Position numbers and translations under genes: made by a program. Below are positions 5,313-9,723 of a DNA stretch of 9,723 nucleotides, in pieces. Each line of letters starts with the position of its first letter. Within the stretch, counting starts at the first letter, position 1. The notes beneath the pieces were generated by a model. That model made no database searches and was not told the origin of the DNA. It worked only from the letters and a program-made list of their open reading frames with translations. Source of the DNA: Streptococcus mitis (GTDB taxonomy: Bacteria; Bacillota; Bacilli; Lactobacillales; Streptococcaceae); NCBI GenBank assembly GCA_018364455.1, contig JAGZLW010000058.1, positions 1 to 9,723 on the forward strand. The letters are read 5' to 3'.

Positions 5313-5990
5313 ATGCACAAGATTTTATTAGTAGAAGATGATCAGGTCATTCGTCAACAGGTCGGTAAAATGCTCTCTGAATGGGGATTTGAAGTGGTCC
5401 TGGTAGAAGACTTTATGGAAGTTTTGAGTCTATTTGTTCAGTCGGAACCTCATCTGGTCCTCATGGATATTGGACTGCCTTTGTTTAATGGCTATCACTG
5501 GTGTCAGGAGATTCGCAAGATTTCCAAGGTACCCATCATGTTTCTGTCTTCGAGAGACCAGGCTATGGATATCGTCATGGCGATCAACATGGGCGCGGAT
5601 GACTTTGTGACCAAGCCTTTTGACCAGCAGGTTCTTTTAGCTAAGGTTCAGGGCTTGTTGCGTCGTTCCTATGAGTTTGGGCGTGACGAGAGTTTACTGG
5701 AATATGCTAGTGTTATCCTCAATACCAAATCAATGGACTTACATTATCAAGGGCAAGTCTTGAATTTGACCAAGAACGAATTCCAGATTTTACGCGTTTT
5801 GTTTGAGCATGCGGGCAATATCGTAGCGCGTGATGACCTGATGCGGGAGCTTTGGAACAGTGACTTTTTCATTGATGACAATACCCTATCTGTTAATGTA
5901 GCTCGATTGCGTAAAAAGTTGGAAGAGCAGGGCTTGGTAGGATTTATCGAGACCAAGAAAGGGATAGGGTACGGATTAAAGCATGCTTGA
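5313..5990 (+). CDS. OmpR/PhoB family response regulator (BceR-like, TCS01-type)
   Basis: A 225-aa response regulator. The receiver domain (about 2-115) has the acidic pair Asp9/Asp10, the phospho-acceptor Asp52 in LMDIGLP, Ser79/Ser80 at the switch position and Lys101 in VTKPFD. The C-terminal winged-helix DNA-binding domain (about 128-225) shows LTKNEFQILRVL, the NIVARDDLMRELW helix and the NTLSVNVARLRKKLE recognition helix, ending in the GIGYGL wing. It is phosphorylated by the kinase encoded next, whose ATG overlaps its end by 8 nt (5983-5990). It starts at an ATG with AAAGGAG (5300-5306) 6 nt upstream. Sequence and length match my memory of pneumococcal RR01. BceR-type regulators normally activate an antimicrobial-peptide detoxifying ABC transporter, which is not in this window. 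Confidence 0.93.
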   Translation: MHKILLVEDDQVIRQQVGKMLSEWGFEVVLVEDFMEVLSLFVQSEPHLVLMDIGLPLFNGYHWCQEIRKISKVPIMFLSSRDQAMDIVMAINMGADDFVTKPFDQQVLLAKVQGLLRRSYEFGRDESLLEYASVILNTKSMDLHYQGQVLNLTKNEFQILRVLFEHAGNIVARDDLMRELWNSDFFIDDNTLSVNVARLRKKLEEQGLVGFIETKKGIGYGLKHA

Positions 5991-6957
5991 TTGGAAACAA
6001 TTTTTTCTAGCCTATCTGCGCTCCCGTAGTCGTCTGTTTGTCTATCTGCTTGCTTTAGCATTTCTAGTTTTGCTCTTTCAGTTTTTATTTGCCAGTTTGG
6101 GAATTTACTTTCTCTATTTTTTCCTCTTGTGTTGCTTTGTAACCATTTTATTTTTCACTTGGGACATATTGGTGGAAATGCAGGTCTATCGCCAGGAACT
6201 TCTCTATGGGGAGAGGGAGGCCAAATCTCCTTTGGAAAGAGCTTTAGCAGAAAAATTAGAAGCGCGTGAGATGGAACTCTATCAGCAGAGGTCAGATTCA
6301 GAAAGAAAACTGACGGATTTGTTGGATTACTATACCTTGTGGGTCCATCAGATAAAGACCCCCATTGCAGCTAGTCAACTCTTAGTTGCAGAAGTAGCTG
6401 ACCGCCAATTAAAGCAGCAATTAGAACAGGAAATTTTCAAGATTGATTCCTATACCAACCTAGTTTTACAGTACCTGCGTTTAGAAAGTTTTCATGATGA
6501 TTTGGTCTTAAAGCAGGTTCAAATTGAGGACTTGGTCAAGGAAATAATTCGTAAATATGCTCTTTTCTTTATTCAAAAAGGCTTAAATGTCAATCTACAT
6601 GACCTTGATAAAGAAATCGTGACGGATAAAAAGTGGCTGCTAGTGGTCATGGAGCAAATTATCTCAAATAGTCTCAAGTACACCAAGGAAGGTGGTCTGG
6701 AGATTTATATGGAGGGGCAAGAGCTTTGTATCAAGGATACGGGAATTGGTATAAAAAATAGTGATGTCCTCCGAGTCTTTGAACGTGGATTTTCAGGATA
6801 TAATGGACGCCTAACCCAGCAGTCATCTGGACTTGGCCTTTACCTATCTAAGAAAATTTCTGAAGAACTGGGGCACCAGATTCGTATCGAGTCTGAGGTC
6901 GGAAAAGGAACGATAGTGCGGATTCAGTTTGCTCAAGTGAACTTAGTCCTTGAGTGA
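5983..6957 (+). CDS. Intramembrane-sensing sensor histidine kinase (BceS-like, TCS01-type)
   Basis: A 324-aa membrane kinase translationally coupled to the response regulator (ATG inside its last codons). Two transmembrane helices (about 18-36 and 39-60) are joined by only a few residues, so there is no extracellular sensor domain. This is the hallmark of BceS/intramembrane-sensing kinases, which read the state of a partner ABC transporter. A charged linker helix (about 65-110) leads to the H-box WVHQIKTPIAA with the phospho-acceptor His122. The ATPase domain has the N-box EQIISNSLKYT (Asn229), DTGIGI (252-257), the FERGFSG F-box and GLGLYLSKKI (283-292). All catalytic motifs are intact. The length matches my memory of pneumococcal HK01. 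No transporter gene follows; an A+T-rich region begins directly after it. Confidence 0.93.
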   Translation: MLDWKQFFLAYLRSRSRLFVYLLALAFLVLLFQFLFASLGIYFLYFFLLCCFVTILFFTWDILVEMQVYRQELLYGEREAKSPLERALAEKLEAREMELYQQRSDSERKLTDLLDYYTLWVHQIKTPIAASQLLVAEVADRQLKQQLEQEIFKIDSYTNLVLQYLRLESFHDDLVLKQVQIEDLVKEIIRKYALFFIQKGLNVNLHDLDKEIVTDKKWLLVVMEQIISNSLKYTKEGGLEIYMEGQELCIKDTGIGIKNSDVLRVFERGFSGYNGRLTQQSSGLGLYLSKKISEELGHQIRIESEVGKGTIVRIQFAQVNLVLE

Positions 6958-6958
6958 G

Positions 6959-6991
6959 AAGAGACAATGAGTTTTTACCCAATCTCTTTTT
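6959..6991 (+). terminator. Weak terminator-like hairpin after the kinase gene
   Basis: AAGAGA (6959-6964) and TCTCTT (6983-6988) are 6-bp arms with a long 18-nt loop, followed by Ts to 6991. The stem starts 2 bp after the kinase stop. The large loop makes it weak, but its position and T-run fit a terminator. Confidence 0.45.
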
Positions 6992-7065
6992 GCTATATTT
7001 CAGGATATTTGAAGACTGTTTTTTACAAAACCAATAATAGAATTTTTAATACGGAATATAGTATA

Positions 7066-7358
7066 AATACTGGTTCAAAGTGAAGTTTTGTATGCTTTAT
7101 ACTTTTGTTGAGTATAAAATCTATAAACTAAGGGTGAATTACAAAAATTAATTTGAGATGAAGTGAATTGTAGACTTGGGAAATGTCTCCTATTCGATTT
7201 CAGAATGAATTGTTGATACAGGATTAAAAGAACTGCAGCTTTCTTTTTATTTTGAATGAGATAGGTGTATATAGATTTGTGTAACTGGTGTAGAACTGTT
7301 TCCAAGAATTTATTGAATGTATCGAATACACACATTCTATTGATTTTGAACCAGTTTT
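7066..7358. repeat. Long-range inverted repeat, possible remnant of a small mobile element
   Basis: The 17-nt segment 7066-7082 (core ACTGGTTCAAA) and the reverse complement of 7342-7358 agree at 15 of 17 positions, including an 11-bp perfect core. They bracket about 293 bp with no gene. Neither a target-site duplication nor a known insertion-sequence end was recognised, so this may be a MITE-like remnant or chance. Confidence 0.35.
7096..7118. repeat. Hairpin-forming palindrome TTTATACT / AGTATAAA
   Basis: Perfect 8-bp arms (7096-7103 and 7111-7118) with a 7-nt loop. A+T-rich and without a T-run, so it is not an obvious terminator. It lies near the left end of the long-range inverted repeat. 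Confidence 0.4.
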
Positions 7359-7372
7359 TAATTTCTAAATGT

Positions 7373-7399
7373 TATAATAGTTTTATCAAGTAAAAGGAG
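7373..7399 (+). promoter_or_regulatory. -10 box and ribosome binding site of the pezA-like remnant
   Basis: A consensus TATAAT (7373-7378) lies 28 bp before the ATG at 7406, and AAAAGGAG (7392-7399) is 6 nt before it. The only -35-like sequence, TTGAAC at 7346-7351, is 21 bp away, which is too far. The signals have survived although the gene behind them is dead; they may still transcribe the ABC exporter. Confidence 0.5.
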
Positions 7400-7405
7400 A
7401 CTGCC

Positions 7406-7516
7406 ATGATTGGAGACAATATAAAATTCTTACGAAAATCACATAATCTGATATAACCAGAATTTTCACGGATTGTGGGTGTGTCACGAAATAGCCTAAA
7501 TCGTTAGAAAAACTGA
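7406..7516 (+). pseudogene. Remnant of a PezA-like antitoxin / XRE-family HTH gene
   Basis: Translation from the ATG gives MIGDNIKFLRKSHNL, then a stop, then PEFSRIVGVSRNSLNR, then stops again. This is recognisable as the N-terminal helix-turn-helix of PezA, the epsilon/zeta-type antitoxin of pneumococcus, whose start I recall as MIGKNIKSLRKTHDLTQPEF. The expected glutamine after Leu-Thr is a TAA (7454-7456, one change from CAA), the neighbouring Thr is Ile, and the expected Tyr after Arg is TAG (7505-7507). Similarity fades after about residue 35, so the remaining 120 or so residues are gone or replaced. No pezT toxin gene follows. Promoter and ribosome binding site are intact. It is a dead gene fragment; identification as pezA rather than another XRE regulator is fairly secure from the residues seen. 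Confidence 0.68.
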
Positions 7517-7811
7517 AAAAGCTTTCAATAGAAGTATTGGAAATATTCATTTTACATCTATCAAAGAAACATGGGATAGACCTATATTTTACAAAATAGC
7601 AAATTATATTTTGAATGATAGTAAAAACGGCAGTACTTGTGTGATTTACAATTATTGCACTCAATGTCCGAGTATCGCACTATCTGAAATAGGGAATAGT
7701 AGAGATTGTTCTGCGATATGTAAAAAACGCATTAGCAAGGAGTATCGTATATGCTACCATATCTTAAAACTATTAGATGGTATCTCTTCTTTAATTTTCT
7801 TTTTGGTGTAG
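7500..7811 (+). pseudogene. Cys-rich open frame, possibly the tail of a broken ATC-hydrolase-like gene
   Basis: This frame is open from a stop at 7497-7499 to a TAG at 7809-7811, about 103 codons, but it has no convincing start: the first ATG is at 7611 and lacks a ribosome binding site. It encodes KETWDRPIFYKIANYILNDS followed by a cluster of cysteines, CVIYNYCTQCPS...GNSRDCSAIC. The spacing CP-x7-G-x4-C-x3-C resembles, from memory, the C-terminal cysteine motif of the L-2-amino-thiazoline-4-carboxylic acid hydrolase-like family, whose genes sit beside ABC exporters in Firmicutes. It contains the ribosome binding site of the exporter gene and overlaps its first 60 bp. It overlaps the last bases of the pezA-like remnant in another frame, which suggests a fusion by deletion. 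A chance open frame cannot be excluded. Confidence 0.38.
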
Positions 7812-9262
7812 TATCGAATATCTGCACAGCTTTGTTACCGTATTTCACGCAGGCATTAATCAAAGGGGATTATCAAGTAGCTCTATATGGTTACTCTATG
7901 TCAGTGGCAGGCTATTTGAGTTGTAACTATATCCAAATGATACTTGATTGGAAGCAGGGGATTATCTTTTCGACTACTTTGAAAAATGAGTGGTTTCGTT
8001 CACTTCTGGGACTCAGTCACCACGATTTCAAGCAGAAAACAGTAGCAGAGTATATTTCCTATCAATCTAATGACCTAGATTCGTTGGAAAAGGATTACCT
8101 TCCTCCATTGATGAGTTTTATCAAACAAATTTTACGTATCCTCATTTACGCTTTCATTATTAGCAGAACAATTAATCCTATTGTATCACTGATTTTAATC
8201 TTTTCCACTGGAATTAGTATTCAAATTCCTAAAATCGTTGGGAAGTTGACCGCTAATCGTAGACAGGTTTACTTGAAAAAACAAGGAGATTACTATCGAA
8301 CTTTGGAGGATTTGCTCATGGGACATCATTTGGTAAATAAACTAACTATGTCGCATTTTTTGAATCAACAAAAGAGTTCTCTAAAGAATTTGCAGGATAA
8401 GTATTTTAAGTATGGTTTGACAAAAATTACAGGCATCTTATTGACAGGTGTTTCTTTTGAATTCATTAGTCTTGTTCTGTTTATTTATTTAGCCTACTCT
8501 CTATCTCACCAGCAACTCGGTATTCCTGAGGTGGTGGCGAGTTTCGGATATATTAATGCTTTTTCTGAACCAATACAGGAAATCCTTTATGATTTACAAA
8601 TGTTAGAGTCCGTAAAGCCTGTAATCAAGAGTTTTCAAAACATTGTTGGGAGACCCGTTTCAGTTCAAGCACCTCAACATTCTTTTGATACGATTACTTT
8701 GAAAAATATTTCCAAACAACTGGGAGAATCAAAATTGATAATTACTTCCGCTACGATTCAAAAAGGGGATAAAATTGCGCTTATTGGTAAGAATGGGTCT
8801 GGAAAAAGTAGTCTTCTCAACATTTTAAATGGAACAGATGAAGATTTTGAAGGACAAATTGTGCTAGATGGGCTTGTTTTGGACCATCTTTGGGGAAGAT
8901 TCGGTATGATTCTGCAACAAGAACATACATTTATTTCAAGTTATGAAAATAATGTAACGCTATTCAATAGTTTCAATGAAAAATTCAGAGAAGAAGATTT
9001 TGAAAAAATTCCACCACAATCCCTGTCAGGTGGTCAGCAACAACGAATGTATTTAAATCGTGAGAAAAATCGTAAAAATCCATTGCTTATCCTAGACGAA
9101 CCTTTCTCTGCCTTGGATACTAATCAGTTTAAAATGGAATTGGAAAGAGTTCTGGAACTACCAAGTGCCGTCATTGTTACTTTACATCGCCAAAACGAAT
9201 TATTAAGTAAGTTTGACCAAGTTTGGGAAATTAAGGATGGAGAACTTGTAATTTTGAAATAG
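7751..9262 (+). CDS. Compact ABC exporter half-transporter (membrane domain fused to ATPase)
   Basis: A 503-aa ABC exporter with an N-terminal membrane domain (about 1-300) and a C-terminal nucleotide-binding domain (about 312-503). Hydrophobic segments lie at roughly 8-30, 45-65, 125-140, 143-162, 224-250 and 258-275. The ATPase motifs are intact: Walker A GKNGSGKSS (346-354), Q-loop GMILQQ (385-390), signature LSGGQQQR (425-432), Walker B LLILDEP with Glu450 (445-451), D-loop SALD and the H-loop His479. It should act as a homodimer or pair with a second half-transporter not seen here. The Q-loop to signature interval is only about 35 residues, against 55-60 in MsbA-like exporters, so the helical subdomain is short. 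The substrate is unknown; no peptidase domain is present. AAGGAG (7737-7742) lies 8 nt before the ATG. The gene follows decayed sequence and has its own terminator. Confidence 0.88.
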   Translation: MLPYLKTIRWYLFFNFLFGVVSNICTALLPYFTQALIKGDYQVALYGYSMSVAGYLSCNYIQMILDWKQGIIFSTTLKNEWFRSLLGLSHHDFKQKTVAEYISYQSNDLDSLEKDYLPPLMSFIKQILRILIYAFIISRTINPIVSLILIFSTGISIQIPKIVGKLTANRRQVYLKKQGDYYRTLEDLLMGHHLVNKLTMSHFLNQQKSSLKNLQDKYFKYGLTKITGILLTGVSFEFISLVLFIYLAYSLSHQQLGIPEVVASFGYINAFSEPIQEILYDLQMLESVKPVIKSFQNIVGRPVSVQAPQHSFDTITLKNISKQLGESKLIITSATIQKGDKIALIGKNGSGKSSLLNILNGTDEDFEGQIVLDGLVLDHLWGRFGMILQQEHTFISSYENNVTLFNSFNEKFREEDFEKIPPQSLSGGQQQRMYLNREKNRKNPLLILDEPFSALDTNQFKMELERVLELPSAVIVTLHRQNELLSKFDQVWEIKDGELVILK

Positions 9263-9278
9263 CTAAATTATAAAGAAT

Positions 9279-9316
9279 AAAACGCATAGTATCAAGGTTC
9301 TTCTGATACCGTTTTT
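9279..9316 (+). terminator. Intrinsic terminator of the ABC exporter gene
   Basis: AAAACG (9279-9284) and GTATCA (9289-9294) pair with TGATAC (9304-9309) and CGTTTT (9310-9315) around a 9-nt loop, leaving a 4-nt bulge (CATA) on the left arm. It is followed by Ts. I recall AAAACGCATAGTATCA-type hairpins as common streptococcal terminators; the bulge suggests that a matching segment has been lost from the right arm. Confidence 0.75.
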
Positions 9317-9335
9317 CCTTCTTCGGATAAGGAAA
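9314..9335. repeat. Short inverted repeat TTTCCTT / AAGGAAA
   Basis: Arms at 9314-9320 and 9329-9335 around an 8-nt loop, directly abutting the exporter terminator. It could be an alternative or back-up terminator hairpin; an A-run rather than a T-run follows on the top strand, which would suit transcription from the other side. Confidence 0.35.
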
Positions 9336-9402
9336 CAAAAATTTCTTGCTTCCTCTATCTGTTCAATTGATAGATTTCGTCAGAGAAAGAATGTAAAATT
9401 TT

Positions 9403-9411
9403 TGATATAAT
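9403..9411 (+). promoter_or_regulatory. Extended -10 promoter upstream of the last gene
   Basis: TG-A-TATAAT (TG 9403-9404, hexamer 9406-9411) is a consensus extended -10. The -35 position (about 9383-9388, GAGAAA) is poor, which is tolerated with an extended -10. It lies about 140 bp before the ATG at 9553, with the start-stop reading frame at 9478 in between. Confidence 0.5.
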
Positions 9412-9477
9412 GTTAAGGATGGACTGTCGGATATTTAAAAGATAATGTTCAAAAGAATAACAGGTGAGAAGAAAAAT

Positions 9478-9540
9478 ATGTAAGATTGGACAAAAGTCTC
9501 TCTACCATCATCCATGCAGAAACAAGATTATATGAAATAA
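9478..9540 (+). pseudogene. Possible remnant of a small gene with a stop as its second codon
   Basis: An ATG (9478-9480) preceded by a purine-rich stretch is followed at once by TAA (9481-9483). The frame then stays open for 18 codons (DWTKVSLPSSMQKQDYMK) and ends at a TAA (9538-9540) next to the ribosome binding site of the following gene. That is the position of an operon neighbour's end. It may be a dead small gene or a coincidence; I do not recognise the peptide. Confidence 0.2.
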
Positions 9541-9552
9541 AAGGAGTAACCA

Positions 9553-9723
9553 ATGAACGGAAACTATTCAACACGTGAATACCGTGAGAAATTATGGGAG
9601 CTTTAGCTAATATCCTGTCTGATATTAAGAAGGGACTGATTCAAGACAGTCATATCTGGTCTTTCTTCCAGTCATTTTTCAAACAATATCAGTTGATAAT
9701 CAGCTTAAATCAGATCTATCAGT
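9553..9723 (+). pseudogene. Start of an unrecognised gene with an apparent frameshift, cut by the window end
   Basis: An ATG at 9553 has an excellent AAAAGGAG (9539-9546) 6 nt upstream, but its frame ends after 17 codons (MNGNYSTREYREKLWEL) at a TAG (9604-9606). A second frame, entered at 9594-9600, stays open to the window edge and reads GALANILSDIKKGLIQD, then SHIWSFFQSFFKQYQL and on to NQIYQ. The two halves join smoothly at KLW / ALANIL, so a 1-nt deletion or 2-nt insertion near 9595-9600 is the simplest explanation. Alternatively a short leader peptide precedes a gene starting at ATG 9594, which has no separate ribosome binding site. I do not recognise the protein; the visible part looks helical and soluble. 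The rest lies outside the window. Confidence 0.45.

Larger units (their letters stand above)
6992..7372. other. A+T-rich region with no supportable gene
   Basis: The frames here are short and broken, and I could not identify a coding sequence on either strand. Structures present: a 10-bp palindrome GTAT-AA-ATAC (7061-7070), a hairpin TTTATACT (7096-7103) / AGTATAAA (7111-7118), a long-range inverted repeat (7066-7082 with 7342-7358) and small palindromes at 7315-7337. A plus-strand frame at about 7168-7290 shows short open pieces broken by in-frame stops and may be gene debris, but I cannot name it. Confidence 0.5.

Noticed and set aside
7092..7151. Plus-strand frame of 19 codons, considered as a signalling peptide
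   Set aside because: Weak ribosome binding site, it overlaps a hairpin, and there is no hydrophobic leader or double-glycine pattern and no partner regulator nearby.
7075..7335. Minus-strand frame of 86 codons in the A+T-rich region
   Set aside because: No ribosome binding site, composition typical of random A+T-rich sequence, no recognisable motif, and it runs across the palindromes.
7429..7440. Possible competence (ComX) box
   Set aside because: TTACGAAA only partly resembles TACGAATA and lies inside the pezA-like remnant, not upstream of a gene.
7386..7664. Minus-strand frame of 92 codons opposite the pezA-like remnant
   Set aside because: It is antisense to recognisable PezA-like codons and lacks a start signal.
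1..9723. CRISPR array, tRNA, rRNA, riboswitch or intact transposase
   Set aside because: No regularly spaced repeats, cloverleaf-type sequences, known riboswitch cores or transposase motifs were seen on either strand.

Overview
This window looks like a chromosomal segment of a mitis-group streptococcus (Streptococcus pneumoniae / mitis / oralis type). The evidence is low-G+C DNA, AAGGAG-type ribosome binding sites at consistent spacing, TTGACA/TATAAT promoters and protein sequences I recognise from that group. From memory, the order phosphoesterase, Rrf2 regulator, YdcF-like protein, DUF2974-type hydrolase, then a response regulator (225 aa) and histidine kinase (324 aa) matches the pneumococcal neighbourhood of two-component system TCS01. 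I could not check this against a database. I saw no tRNA, rRNA, CRISPR array or intact transposase.

Layout. (1) 1-3346 is ordinary-looking chromosome: a 5'-truncated metallophosphoesterase, an Rrf2-family regulator with its own promoter and terminator, a membrane-bound DUF218/YdcF protein, a strong bidirectional terminator, and a convergent alpha/beta-hydrolase (DUF2974/Mbeg1-like). (2) 3470-4981 is a visibly A+T-richer two-gene module on the minus strand: a TetR-family regulator and a membrane-anchored ferredoxin-reductase-like flavoprotein. Each gene is preceded by a copy of the same 8-bp inverted repeat (TGAATGAA...TTCATTCA), and a hairpin on the tetR stop codon separates them. The two genes therefore look like separately transcribed targets of one repressor. 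A perfect 21-bp palindrome of unrelated sequence is centred on the tetR -35 box. (3) 5313-6957 is a BceRS-type two-component system (overlapping genes, short two-TM intramembrane-sensing kinase) with no adjacent BceAB transporter and a candidate TGACA-N6-TGTCA operator upstream. (4) 6958-9316 is A+T-rich and partly decayed. It holds about 450 bp without a supportable gene but with inverted repeats, a nonsense-riddled pezA-like antitoxin start, a Cys-rich open frame that may be the end of a broken enzyme gene, and an intact compact (503 aa) ABC exporter half-transporter with its own terminator. (5) 9317-9723 holds a promoter-like site and the start of a gene I do not recognise; it has an excellent ribosome binding site but an apparent frameshift, and it runs off the window.

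How the parts work together. The TetR module is a self-contained regulated redox unit. The BceRS pair probably senses a cell-envelope antibiotic through a transporter encoded elsewhere. The ABC exporter appears to be the surviving piece of a larger export or toxin-antitoxin-like island. Modules 2 and 4 flank the two-component system on both sides, which suggests this chromosomal site takes up accessory DNA.
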